Source: Chaunax sp. Z400 (Eukaryota > Chordata > Actinopteri > Lophiiformes > Chaunacidae). Taken from it: a DNA stretch of 64,000 nt. Both the position numbers and the translations under genes were made by a program. The notes under the pieces were generated by a model. It was not told the DNA's origin. It saw only the letters and a program-made list of their open reading frames with translations, and did no database searches. Where the stretch lies: positions 26,592,150 through 26,656,149 of the forward strand of contig CM075197.1 in NCBI GenBank assembly GCA_037577475.1, given 5' to 3'. Shown in pieces: positions 10,101-20,589 of this stretch. Positions within the stretch are counted from its first letter, which is position 1. Every line of letters starts with the position of its first letter.

Positions 10101-13100
10101 CGTTGATCTCCGGCTGGATGGCCAGGATGTGACACATCAAGGCGTAGATGTTCACCGTCTCGAAGGGCCCCACCTCCAGGTTCTTGTGAAAGGCTGGACC
10201 CACTGCCCTGAAGAAGGGCTTCATGTCCAGCTCCTGGTTGTCGAAGCCGTGCTCACCCCTGTTGAACTGAACTGGAAAGTACTGCAAGGACATGAAGACA
10301 TGAAGAACATAACTGGTTTGTTTGATTCAAATAGACTGTAAGACATTTATGAGGGCCTGATTTTGGTAACTTATCAGCAGCAGAGTTCACACATCTCTGC
10401 CTTCTCTTATTTAGTCAGCAGAGGGAGGTGTTGACCAAGAGAAAGAGTTGTTTCCATGCACCAGAACCAAAGCCTGTTTTCTCTCTATCATCTCATGAAA
10501 GTGGCTGAATGAGAATTTAAATCCTTTCCCAAATTTTTCCAAATACTTAATTGATGAAGTTATGATATAATGTTTATTACCTACATAATATGATAAGATA
10601 TGAGTTTAAAACCACTTATCTTTTAGAGTGTCTCAACATGCTTATCCTTCTCCGAGATCGAGCTAGAAGGACTTCAAGTGGTCATAAAGGGAGCGAACAA
10701 TGAGTCAGATAATACGGTCATACGCCACAGACTGTAGATAACCCGTTTTATTAGTGGATGCACATGACTGATTATTTTTCTTCCTGTTCAGCATGTGAAA
10801 ACACTTTATGTTTTAATTATTTTCGTCTTTAAATTAATTCCTAATGTATAATTGGTGGTGATTCTGCAGAGCTAGCACACATTGGAGTGAAAACGCTCAT
10901 TTTGAATTTTTAGGCATGAATAGCTTCACGAAGCATTTGAGAGCTCTGCATGTCATCAGTCAGGCCTGGATTATCCCAATACGTGTAAATGTGCTTGATT
11001 AAAATTCTAATGCACTGAAATTAAAATTGAACTCCGTGGTTGTCATGGAAAAAACTGAGCAAAATGTCATTTTAGGTATTTATATAGTCAAGACTTAAAG
11101 ATATTTCTAGAATAAACTGGATGGCGTCTAAGATTGTATATCAGCTCTTGTAATTTGATTTGCTTATCACCAATTAACTGGGTCATAATCTCATTAACCC
11201 CCACTGACTGTCATTAATAAGTAACCAGTACCATTTCACGACAAAAATGTTTTCACATTCTCTTACACTTGACAACTCTGCATGTTGACGGGCCACAATT
11301 GGCAACATGAGGCAACTGTTTAAAGGGGATAATCAATAAAGCACAAACAGCGGGGAGAAAACTGCTGCTGCATATCTCTTCATGGTTTTAAACTTTCCAG
11401 CATGTTTCATTTCTGGCCAAACCCAAGTCAGTGATGTCTGAGAAAACATCTGACCTGACTATGTGTGAACTCTGCTGCGGCCTCTCTGTGATTGGGTAAC
11501 ACTGGACTGTTGTATTTCTGTAAAATCTTTACCTCACAGGTCAACCTGGGTGTCATTTAAAAAAACAAAACAAAGCCAGTACCACTAGTACAGCCAGTAC
11601 TTGGTCTACTTGGTAACTTTTGCACGATAACTTAAATTTATTGAGTACTAATACCCCGCTGTACTTAAAAGTCTCTCTGACCACCATTTCTTTAGTGATA
11701 AAGATCTAAACCAGGGTACAGAAGGGATCGCGAGCTGGTATCATTTGATTGGGGAAGTACTGACGCTACTCGATCAACTTGGTACTGGGTTATTTCGGTC
11801 GATACCTTAAAGGTATCAAGTACTGATACTCAGCCCTACTCACAGGTCTCTCTGACCATCAGTTCTTAAGCAGTAAAGATATAAACATGTGTACAAATGG
11901 GATCTAATGGGGTCTTATTTGACTGGAGAAGTTTCGATACTACTTCGGACTGGGTTATTTTAATCAATACCTTAAAAAGTACAAGTACAGATATCCAGCC
12001 CAACTTACAGGTTTCTCAGACCATCAATTGTTGAGCATTAAGACCTAAACCTGGGTGCAAAAGGAATCAAATATGGGTATCATTTACACATTTCAGTCAA
12101 TATCTTAACGGTATTGAATCTTAATACTCAGCCCTACTTACAGGTCTCTTGGACTGTCAATTCGTAGGCAATGAAAACCTAAACCTGGGTACAAATGGGA
12201 TTGAATGCAGGTATCATTTAACCTGAGGAGTTCTGATACTATTTGATACTGCATCATTTCAGTCAATACAGACCAAGTACTCTCAGGTCTGTTCAACCAC
12301 TGATTCTTGAGCACTAAAGATACAATGAAAATTTGACTGTCAACTCACCCCATTGATTAGATATCCAGGGTCGGCAAATAAAATGATGGGGAGGATACGA
12401 TCGCTTTTGGAGTAATGAAAACGCTCTGGCATCTCCTCCTTCTTGTACACATTGAGGTGTGGATGGGCCCCCTTCAAGGCATTGTAAACCTTCTCCAGCT
12501 TGCCTGGCTTTGGCAACAGCATCCCAGAAGGGCCGTAATCTACCAGGTGGAAGGACAAGTCACTAAACGAGAAACCTGGGATCTTGGACAAGGTGATCTC
12601 TTCCACCAGACCACTGCGGAATATCGTGGTCATGCCGTGGTCTGCTGTGATGATGATGTTCAGGTGGTCGGTCAGCCCATGTCGTTCGGCTGAGTCTCGG
12701 ATGTAGCCTATTGTTCGGTCCACTTGCTTGACCATCTCCTTAAGCTGTGGGGAGTCAGGGCCGTATAGGTGGCCCGTGCCGTCTGGCTCACCAAAGTACA
12801 AGGATACGAAGTCCAGATCCTCATCTCTGAACCAGCCCATCACCTTGTCTGAGTTCCCTCGCCAAGCGGTCTCGTTATTGTATTCGTAAACTGGTGGCTC
12901 CACTTCCTGCTTCATAGCAACCTCACCCTGGTAATGGGCTGGTGTGCCAGGAAAGTGAAGAGAGCCAGCCTTTAAGCCCTGGAAGGGTAGGAAAAGATAC
13001 ATGAACATTATATACAAAAAGCATGCCACAGTACCTATGTTCTCACCTGGACATCAGTAGCCACTGCTGAACTTTTCAGGCCGCCATACAGCAGCTATCA

Positions 13101-14011
13101 TTTGCATGCAGTTAACATCTATACCAGCAAAATAATTTGCCATATAACTGCAGCAATCTACCTGAAATTATTCAGCAGGCTTTCAGAGGTGTTTTGTCAA
13201 GAGAAATGGTTTCTAGTGCTGTCAACAGTCTCTCTCTGTGATAAGATGGAAATTGTGCTGCACAGACCTGTCTCTGCGCTGTGATCCAGATCGGCAGACT
13301 GCCATTGTCCCACCACTCATCCACAAACAAGGTGGCATAGTAAGGCTTCTTCTGGCCGGTGGTTGTGTTGAACCACATGTTGTGGATTACACCGTGATTC
13401 TCAATGTGGCGGCCTACAGAAGAGAATCACTGTCGGTCTTCTTGCAGTCATTTATTCACAGCATGACACACTTACATTAAAAATTCTATCAACTTAACGG
13501 CTTGAGTGGCGTGACGCTTTCGGACAAGGTCTTATGACCAACGTCGGAGATTAGAGGAATTTAATTTCAAGGAAGTTAAATTCCTTTTAGCAGGCACTGA
13601 TGATTTGAGAGTCAAAATAAGAAAGGGAGCACAGAATTCTTCCCTCAGTCATCAGTTATGAAAGCTGTTGGACCCTGGGACATTCAATCAAAACTAATTC
13701 CTTTTTCCTCATTTTTCAATCCTTCTAAACTGAACTCAGAGTGGCAAGCACTGCTGTAGAAAATGAAACACTTTACCTGTCAAGAGGGTGAAGTGTGAAG
13801 GGCTGGTGATAGTGAGGAAAGGAGGTGTGACATACACAGCTTTGACCCCATCCTTGGCCATCTTGTCGAGGTTCGGCGTGTCCACATCGCGGTCGTAATC
13901 CCACCGGAAACCATCGAAGGAGACCAGCAGCAGCTTCTGTCTCTGTTTGCTCGCCGGAGCTGCGAGGATGGACGAGGCCCAGAGGAGGCAGAGACTTGCA
14001 GTCCACAGCAT
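7091..14011 (-). CDS. enpp7: Ectonucleotide pyrophosphatase/phosphodiesterase 7 (alkaline sphingomyelinase), six coding exons
   Basis: ENPP7 is a zinc ectoenzyme of the intestinal brush border that hydrolyses sphingomyelin to ceramide and phosphocholine. Coding exons are 13777-14011, 13268-13413, 12349-12978, 10047-10281, 7481-7604 and 7091-7148, totalling 1428 nt or 475 residues (human 458). A signal peptide precedes residue 20. Metal and catalytic residues, by family alignment, are D33 (SFDGF), T69 (nucleophile, TITSPSHF), D193 and H197 (GEPDGTGH), D240 and H241 (TADHGM), and H348 (RGEHGFDN). A C-terminal transmembrane helix at about 425-444 is followed by a 31-residue cytosolic tail. The first ATG is 14009-14011; the open frame further upstream starts at GTG and is not used. 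The gene is intact. Fish can have tandem enpp7 copies, but only one is seen here. cbx2 lies downstream in the same orientation. Confidence 0.97.
7481..7604 (-). CDS. enpp7: enpp7 coding exon 5 (transmembrane anchor)
   Basis: This 124-nt exon has acceptor acttccag|GT and donor AAAAG|gtaaag. Its entry phase 1 fits exon 4. It encodes GSVNYVHN, then the hydrophobic IFVGLAAVAGFLVLVFIALM, then the basic stop-transfer HKLLKNRRQNK, as expected for a type I membrane ENPP. It is too short to appear as an ORF; I found it from the hydrophobic translation and matching phases. Confidence 0.88.
7990..8090 (+). mobile_element. LINE/SINE 3' tail remnant in enpp7 intron 4
   Basis: The sequence aatttccctgcagggatcaa followed by taaagtacttttgattctga is the well-known 3' tail of teleost non-LTR retroelements and their partner SINEs. 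Only the tail is clear. It lies on the strand opposite to enpp7. Confidence 0.6.
9009..9122. mobile_element. Short hairpin (foldback) element in enpp7 intron 4
   Basis: The left arm has cagtaccagtcaatagtttg then gacacagttaccca; the right arm reverse-complements to caataccagtcaaaaatttg then gacacagtttccca, with a loop of under 10 bases and TA runs at both outer ends. The text matches the common fish tacagtaccagtcaaaagtt foldback/TIR family. The arms are about 50 bases. Confidence 0.85.
10047..10281 (-). CDS. enpp7: enpp7 coding exon 4
   Basis: The acceptor is ttgcag|TAC. It encodes YFPVQFNRGEHGFDN (zinc ligand H348), DMKPFFRAVGPAFHKNLEVG and MCHILAIQPEINDGHLNATE. The donor CAGG|gtgagt leaves phase 1. 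If the donor were ignored, the frame would stop six codons later, after GEFTSD. Confidence 0.95.
10282..11579. other. Unique part of enpp7 intron 3
   Basis: About 1.3 kb of AT-rich intron between exon 4 and the tandem-repeat block. I see no exon, no recognisable mobile element and no microsatellite here. Confidence 0.5.
11580..12326. repeat. Degenerate tandem repeat in enpp7 intron 3 (about five units of 135-175 bp)
   Basis: A motif like caggtctctctgaccatcag, followed by a block like aaagatctaaacctgggtac, recurs at about 11668, 11842, 12007, 12142 and 12284. Between copies the text resembles ggtatcatttgactggggaa and actgggttatttcagtcaat. The units are clearly related but diverged by many changes and small indels. 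The block ends 23 bases from the donor of exon 3. Confidence 0.8.
12349..12978 (-). CDS. enpp7: enpp7 coding exon 3 (main catalytic exon)
   Basis: The acceptor is cttccag|GGC. Exactly 210 codons hold D193 and H197 in YFGEPDGTGHLYGP and D240/H241 in ITADHGMTT, plus DYGPSGMLLP and HLNVYKKEEMPERFHY. The donor is AATGGG|gtgagt in phase 0. The frame that continues upstream beyond the acceptor is intron. Confidence 0.97.
13268..13413 (-). CDS. enpp7: enpp7 coding exon 2
   Basis: The acceptor is tctgtag|GC and completes the Gly codon. It encodes RHIENHGVIHNMWFNTTTG through WWDNGSLPIWITAQRQ, typical of ENPP4/5/7 family proteins. The donor is CAG|gtctgt, phase 0. NTT and NGS are candidate N-glycosylation sites. 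Confidence 0.96.
13777..14011 (-). CDS. enpp7: enpp7 coding exon 1 (signal peptide and nucleophile)
   Basis: It starts MLWTASLCLLWASSILAAPA, a hydrophobic signal peptide. LLLVSFDGFRW (first zinc ligand D33), DTPNLD and the nucleophile segment TITSPSHFTLLTG follow. The donor is GACAG|gtaaag, leaving phase 1. Confidence 0.96.
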
Positions 14012-14160
14012 GGCGAAGGTAGACACTTCACAGATTGTAACTGACTATCCTCCAGCTGAAACAGTCATTTACAAGAAGATCAATGTGTTGACCTCTCACC
14101 GGCCTCAACAGCTTCTGAGCAAAGTTTCACTAACTTATCTTATCTCATAGATTGGACAGG
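14012..14160 (-). promoter_or_regulatory. enpp7: enpp7 proximal promoter / 5' UTR with tandem GATA sites
   Basis: About 125-135 bases upstream of the ATG the minus strand reads GAGATAAGATAAG (plus 14135-14146), two adjacent GATA-factor motifs. GATA4/6 drive many gut-epithelium genes, which suits an intestinal enzyme. No good TATA box was recognised. Function is inferred from the motif alone. Confidence 0.4.
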
Positions 14161-15000
14161 CTTTATCTGAGCACATTCTGCTCGCGGCCCGATGATGTTT
14201 ATGAGCCATTTCTTTTACGGCTGGAAGTTGTGTTCACAGCGAATTTCCCCCTTGTTTTGCTCTTGAGGACTGCCAGTAAAGCAGATTAATCTCTCTGGGC
14301 ATCATGGCTGTTTGTTTCTGCCTAACTCGCTTGTTGATGCTGTCTTTCTGTTTGTCTGCCTGCCCGTTTGTGCACAGGAGTTTCCTGTGAATCAATGACA
14401 ATGGGGGAATGACATTTTGATAGGTTTCACCTTGAGTCGGGATGGCGCATGATTGATCTGACACCAGGAAAATGAAGAGGAAAATGAGAGTATATATCTC
14501 TTCGTCAGCTGGTCTCTCGGGAAGAAAAGACCCTAATAGACATATTCATTTTAATAACTCTAATGTGTAAAGTAGCCCCAGGATATTGTTAAAAAATCTA
14601 CATTGATTTTTTCAGCAATTGCCTTGACAATAGATAAACTATTACAACGAACTGTGTCTTCCTCAGTGTTTCAGCTCAGATCATACCTCTCATCTAGATA
14701 ATATATATCACTGCATTGTGATGTAACCTTATCAACGTCCATCAAGCTGCTAGACAAGCTAACTCTTCAAATGTGCTCTTTATTGTGTGTGTCCTTGGCA
14801 GAGGTTCAAGGGAATTGTCCAATCTTTATGGAGATAAGGGATAACATTCATCAGCTTTCATTTACCTCATTCATATTCATTAGCATTCTCATATTAACTC
14901 CATACATTCGTCGTCCACCGTCAGCAAGATTTTCGAGGATTGTTTTGGACTGCTGAGACTGGCGTGAGCCTCAGATCTTTGCTATGAGAACTTTATCAAA

Positions 15001-15019
15001 CACACACACACACACACAC
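15001..15019. repeat. (CA)n microsatellite
   Basis: An uninterrupted CA dinucleotide run within unique AT-rich sequence upstream of enpp7. Confidence 0.9.
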
Positions 15020-15901
15020 TCTGAACTGAGGGGCCAGCAAACTTTATCTGACCCTCTCAGCCCTGCACAGAATTTCCACAGGGATTCTCACAGTTTGTTG
15101 AAAAGAGAAAGTGAAGTTTTTTTTTCTTGCCTTTGGCACTCTCTGCAGCCCATACTCAACCACTGCAGTATACCTTACTGATATGAGAGCTGAGAAAACT
15201 TCATCAATTTTAGCCACAGAGTGAACATTAGCAATGCACAAATAAAAAAAATATAATTTTTTATTTAAGCTTCTCTTTAACTTTTATGATATAATTTTGC
15301 TGATCTGTATGAGATTTTACATCCTTTAACCCTCTGAGATCTGATGGTATTTTCTCAAATTTTAACAGAGCTTCTTAAATTCACCTTTTAAAAGTACTTG
15401 CGCACAACATACAGTGTTTTATATCAAAATTTACAGTTTGATCTCAGCTTTCTGTAAGATGAGGCTCCTATTTGTCCTGGAGCAATGCCTAAAGACATAA
15501 TTTGACCCCAAAAAATCAAAAGTTGAATTCCGATTCCGAATTATTTTGGTGCTTGAAATGGGTTTACCGAAGTCTTTAGTTCACAAGATCTATGTTATGT
15601 TTAAATAAAAGAGGCAACTCTCCCAATTTTGCGGCCTATTTAACCTGCAACAATTTCCCATCTCTCCCTCTGCCTGTCGATGCCGCTGCTGCTCCACCAC
15701 CCCAGCATCCACCTGTAGGCTCTGATAAAGGGCCTCACTCCCTCACTTTCTCATCACTCCCCAATATATCCATATAAGTATATCAGCGAGGAGTGACGAG
15801 GTTAGAGAAAAGATGCCAAATTCAAAAACAATTAGATAAAATTGGACTGAATACTACATATGAAGCTTCATGGAATGTGTGCAAATGTATGAAATTAAGT
15901 T

Positions 15902-15924
15902 CCCCCCCCCCCCCCCCCCCCCCC
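15902..15924. repeat. Poly(C) run of 23
   Basis: Twenty-three consecutive C residues on the plus strand. Long homopolymer C runs are prone to sequencing and assembly error, so the true length may differ. Confidence 0.95.
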
Positions 15925-16849
15925 AAAATCTAATATTCATTATATATGAACACCCACAATAAGACACATAAATCCAGCAATTACACATTAGAAGGCAGTT
16001 GACTAGCCTGTCAATCACTCTTCTCTGTGTCCTATTGGTCACTGAGGCACTTATGCTTTTTAAGAGTAAGGTTGTGGATGAGGAGTCTCTGCAGATTCCA
16101 ACATTTAAATTTCATTCCTACAATACTTATATAGTGTATATTAAAAGAGCACCAACACATCCATGGACCTTAGAGGGTTAGATATCTGTTATGAAACTTC
16201 TATATCATAATGTAAAATTGTATATTGTATATATTGTATCTTACATTAGTTACATTAAACAGTGCAGTCTACAAACTTCTCAATCTGTCGCTACAACCCA
16301 AAGAACTTAAATCAAAGTAATAATAAAATTAAAAGGAACGGGGGCCAATTCATACCTTCCTTAAAGTTTTATTTAATGCTAATTTATGTTTAGGACATAA
16401 AGCAGAAAAAACTCCCACTCACCATCTGACTTTATTTTACAGGATGGCCAAAAAAGCAAGGCACAAAATATTTTATGTATGGAATTTACGGAATTTATAG
16501 GTGCATTTGTTTCATTTCAGCGAGGCATGAGCATCTTTTATTAGTTTTGCTGTTCTGATCAATGCCTCAACTTTCCTCTGCTCTGGTCTGGTGTTCCTAC
16601 CGAGGGCGTGGCTTATCCATACTTCACATACAGACACAGAGTGAAGTAGAGGAGACATCATATGAGATGTGAGACTTATGAGACATATGAGACTTCATTT
16701 GCATCCATACACACCTTTGTTATAATTCATTTATTTTAAAATCTGAGGCACCTTATGTTTATATGTATACATGTATTTATTCAGCTATGATAAGAAGCCT
16801 TGTTATGTAAATATTTGGTCATCATCTGAGCACCTATGTCCTTACTTGC

Positions 16850-16948
16850 TCCTTCGGAATGAATGTTACACTGCATTTCATTATGGATTATTTTTACTGG
16901 GCAATAATGATAAAGTTTAATTTAATCTAATCTAATCTAATCTAATTT
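16850..16948 (+). mobile_element. LINE 3' end with TCTAA tail repeats
   Basis: The sequence tgggcaataatgataaagtt followed by four to five ATCTA/TCTAA pentamers is the usual 3' terminus of fish L2/Rex-type non-LTR elements. The 5' part is not recognisable, in keeping with 5' truncation. Confidence 0.65.
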
Positions 16949-17284
16949 GCAACAGCAAATATGTTGGCTGTGCATGAGTGCAGCATATTTACAGATAAGC
17001 TTGGTCAAAACTTAAGAAAAACAAATCTCAAGAAAAAAAACTAAGAATGCTTAACTTAAACAGATAGATATAGATGTGCAAAATGGGGGAAAATAAAAAA
17101 CTACAAATATTTGTGTACTACACATATAGCCAGTATTCCACTTAGTTGTAAAACAATTTAAAACTTTTTTTTATTATTTAATTATATTATTATTATTTTG
17201 AGTTTGATTTATTTGACTTTTTTGAGCACTTTAAACATTTATCTGCACCTTTATTCCTACTTACACTCCCTTAGTTGAAGGTTG

Positions 17285-17400
17285 GGGCGTGGATCTGGAT
17301 AAAGGGACGGATCTAGGGATTTTGCTAGATGGGGCATTTTTTTCCTAATTACTCAAAAACTACTGAGGTATGCACTCCACAGAGTGCCATTCTAGTTTGC
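17285..17400 (+). repeat. Dispersed fish repeat fragment (gcactccacagagtgccatt family)
   Basis: It contains ggatctggataaagggacgg, ctcaaaaactactgaggtat and gcactccacagagtgccatt followed by ctagttt. These are phrases of a very abundant fish repeat whose full form includes ttagcaggattacgcaaaaa and ends near ccgagtgccattctagtt. Its class is unknown to me. Confidence 0.6.
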
Positions 17401-18760
17401 ATAATGTCTTAAGGAATATCAATGTGTATAGGAACAGTCAAAAAGGACACGCTAATGTTAAAATCTATTATCGGGTGCACCTATGATATGTGCTGTGCAC
17501 CAGTGCAACCAGTGTAAAGTCTGGAGCCCGTGCCGCCATGCTCCACTGTAATTGCTATTGTTTCGAGCTGGAGGTAGTCGCATAAAACACCTAATGTCTA
17601 TATCAGCACTTAATAAAACTGAATTTATACTCAAACTGACCTTGCGTGTCTGTCTGTATCCTTGGAAAAAGTCTATATGTGAATGCTGCTCCTGCTCTCT
17701 GTGCTGACGTTGATTTGATAACAATGAGATTAACATTTAGAGTGGGTGGCAGTCAGTTCCGCCTGAACGGCGCAGTGTACGTAACATACTGTATTAAAAT
17801 TGAACAGCAGGAATATGACAGCATATATTCCTATAATAAAGTAGCTCTTCCTCCAGGAGGCCACTAGCATGTAATCATTTTCTCTTCAGTCCACCTGAAT
17901 CTTACAGCTGCTAAACTACACTTCACTAACTCCTCATCCGCTCTCCTTAGCAGTCTGTACAGTAAACAGGACTGTTATTTTTTCTGCTTGTGTCACCAGC
18001 AGTTATTCCGCAGTTGAAAAATATGAAGTTAATGATCAGCTATGGTGATTAAGTCTTCACCATAAAAGATGTCATAAAAAGAGATTACTGTACTTTTAGA
18101 AAAGATTAGTACTTTTACTTTAAAGCTTACCTTGGTACATGTTAATAGCGAGATTAGCATGCGTGATAGCGTCTAAATCAATATGCCAGTATTTAAAAAG
18201 CAATGCCAATCATGTTGTGGTAATATTCAATATCTTAATTCACCATTTTCATGCAGAAAATAAACTTTTCTGTCTGAATTTTGCCAGGATCAAATGACCT
18301 TTGGAATACAATTTTGATCCTATAACTTCATCAAAAGATTATTTTAGGGTGTCTTAAAGTAAGGAGACCTAATCCAGTTGCCCAATAGCTTGACATCTAG
18401 CAGCCAGGGGCTTTTTAAAATTAAATATGTGACATTCACTGCCACCTGATGTCACATCTGAATACACAATGCTCACAACACTCCGACCAAACTGTGAAAT
18501 TAGGCAGCGCTGCTCAAATATGAATCAAAACTTTAGTATTTCATAGCCTGTTTGTAACAGAAACATAATTTAGATTAGCTGTAGTAGAAGATCTTGCTTA
18601 CCAGGTTCCCCAAACAAACATGAGGACAGAGAGGGACTCTCATGTACAGCTCCCAAAATAGTTGATTGAGAAACTCAGATTACCACATGGGTAAGGTTCA
18701 ATGACGACGACGACCTCTATCCAGGTCACCAGTATCGACTTTAAATAGCACATGGTTGTT
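17401..18760. other. Gene-free AT-rich sequence
   Basis: About 1.3 kb without a supported exon. Part of 17460-17730 looks like an old repeat (gtgcaccagtgcaacc phrases) but no termini could be placed. Confidence 0.4.
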
Positions 18761-18767
18761 TGGTGCT

Positions 18768-18838
18768 CTATTATTATAATTATAAATACTATGATTATCA
18801 TTATTATTATCATTATTATTATGATTATTATTATAAAA
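18768..18838. repeat. ATT trinucleotide microsatellite
   Basis: An imperfect ATT/ATC repeat of about 70 bases. Open frames over it on both strands are low-complexity artefacts. Confidence 0.9.
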
Positions 18839-18946
18839 ATGTACCTTTTTTGCCCTTTAGTAATTTTTTTCATGACCAGGTTTGTTTATTGTGTGTACAT
18901 CACATCCTTTATTGGCACTGTGTATGCCATGCATGCAGAGTGAAGA

Positions 18947-19153
18947 GCCGGGGTTCACAAAGTGGGGGTGACGACCCCTCGATACACCAATGTTAGGGTC
19001 AGGAGATGATTTCCAGAATCCCCCCCCCCCAAAAAAAAAAAATTAGAAATAATCTATTTTAGCCATAATTGTTACAAAATATAAATAGCAGTTAAATTTA
19101 AAATAAAGCCATACTAATAAAAATATGGGTCACAAGTCTAACCCCTGGTTCAG
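18947..19153. mobile_element. hAT-like non-autonomous element, copy A
   Basis: It begins ccggggttcacaaagtgggg and ends ctaacccctggttcagg, the inverted ends typical of hAT elements (caggggttcccaaa type). The interior shares acaccaatgttagggtcagg and agatgatttccag with a second copy at 50243-50575. It carries no transposase. Confidence 0.7.
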
Positions 19154-19314
19154 GACGGTGTGGATATTGACTCTTGGGAATAGTAATATGTTGTACACTG
19201 GAAATAAAGCACCAGTGCAAAAAGAAAACATCATGCAAACAATGTTGGTTTCTACATAAAAATGTTTCATGAGGAAGGAAAAGATTTAAACATGTTTAAA
19301 TCTCCACTAAGAGT

Positions 19315-19405
19315 TATGTTTTCACCGGTTTGTTTGATTGTTAGCAGGATTACGCAAAAACTTCAACCTGGAGAACACGAATGTTCTTCAGGAATTTCAT
19401 GGTAA
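19315..19405 (+). repeat. Dispersed fish repeat fragment (ttagcaggattacgcaaaaa family)
   Basis: It contains ttttcaccggtttgtttgat, ttagcaggattacgcaaaaa and a diverged ggaatttcatggtaatctg, phrases of the same family as 17285-17400. Confidence 0.6.
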
Positions 19406-19479
19406 TCTGAATTTTAAATTTGGAAATTTTGGACTGATGGTTGTGAGCAGGCTCTAAAATTAGCCTCCTCCAGGAACAA

Positions 19480-19970
19480 CTTCATTTTGTCAGCATTACG
19501 TCAGAGTAAAGTACCCAAATGCAGAAACAAGCATGTAAAATGAACAAAAATTAACTTAATAAACTCACAGTAGGTGGTAACAGAAGAGGCAGGCAAGTCC
19601 AGGTAAAACAGTCCAACAAAGAATAAGAGTCTTCCAACAAAGAAATAAAATTAATCTATCATCAAAATACAAAATATGCAGAGCAGGAACACAGAGGGAA
19701 ACACAGAGAGCAGACACAGGAAAGGCATGAAATGGAGATGAAATCCAGATAAACTGTTAAATGGATACGCCAAAGGCAAATTAGTGTCTCGTGAAACTCA
19801 CAGGGGCAAAAAAAGTGGGAAGAAAAGCCATAAATTGACAAGTAAAGCATAACACAAGAGGGAAAAAAACTACAAAATAAAACAGGAAATGACGAATCTC
19901 CTTTAAACTTGAGTTTAAAGTTAGACAAGTTGACGAGTGTAAAAGTAAGAAAACCCTCAGAAAACAAACT
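19480..19970 (-). mobile_element. Dispersed repeat with fish retroelement-like 3' text
   Basis: On the minus strand the region runs through cattttgttttatttcctgt-like phrases to ttctgcatttgggtactttactctgac, wording characteristic of an abundant fish repeat ending in gcatttgggtcc. Similar opening text (cctgttttattttg) recurs at 57470-57720. The element class is uncertain. Confidence 0.5.
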
Positions 19971-19994
19971 TCAGCACAAATCGGATATTGGTTT

Positions 19995-20368
19995 TTGTAA
20001 ACAGATGCATCCGTCCATAAACAATCTATCAGTCAACGCCTACATACTTCTGTAAGTCCTTTACGTCGACATCAATACAACCGCAGGAGAGCAGTGACGT
20101 GAAGTGAAGGCAACAAATATGTTGTGTTTTTTCACTTAACTTTTTTTTCCCCTCGTTGTTTACGTACATATTTGTCATGCCGTGCTTGAATTGTAGCTAC
20201 ACTGCCCCCACCCCATTTCAGGTTGCATTGCTCCATTTCGTCCATCTCTTCCGTATCCGTAAGCTCTCTGAAAACGTGTCCGATTACGTACAGAATGAAC
20301 GCAGGAGACGTACTGAAGGCTCCGTCCGTATCCGTTTCCGTCTTTAATGTAGAGAATAAATGGGTCTG
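19995..20368 (-). mobile_element. TIR element (MITE-like), copy 1, inverted relative to copy 2
   Basis: It shares long stretches with 23381-23900 in the opposite orientation, including cttgaattgtagctacactgcc and the outer end ending aataaatgggtct. Short open frames starting MPCLNCSYTA in both copies derive from this shared repeat and are not genes. Confidence 0.75.
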
Positions 20369-20399
20369 TGTTCGCGGTCAAATGTTGTCGTTCATGGAA

Positions 20400-20585
20400 C
20401 TAAAGGTCGGTGGCTCGACCCCCAACCCCTGCAAGTCTACAAGTCGAAGTATCCTTGAGCAAGATAGTGAACCACGATTCGCTGCCCGAGCGCTGCAATG
20501 TAGTGGCAGCCCACTGCTCCTCAGGGATGGGTTAAATGCAGAGAAAGAATTTCCCCCTGTGGGATTAATAAAGTATTTAAAACAA
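20400..20585 (+). mobile_element. SINE-like element
   Basis: It contains a tRNA B-box-like ggtggctcgaccccc, then caagtctacaagtcgaagta and tccttgagcaagatagtgaa, phrases of an abundant fish SINE. It ends with a LINE-type tail, ccctgtgggattaataaagt. The tRNA head is truncated. Confidence 0.65.
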
Positions 20586-20589
20586 ATAA

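Larger units (their letters stand above)
14161..16840. other. Gene-free region upstream of enpp7
   Basis: AT-rich sequence holding the (CA)n and poly(C) tracts noted separately. No splice-bounded exon or coding signature was found. Regulatory sequence for enpp7 may lie here but cannot be shown. Confidence 0.5.

Noticed and set aside
13736..14026. enpp7 start five codons upstream (STFA before the Met)
   Set aside because: The codon at 14024-14026 is GTG; the first ATG in frame is 14009-14011 and gives a good signal peptide.
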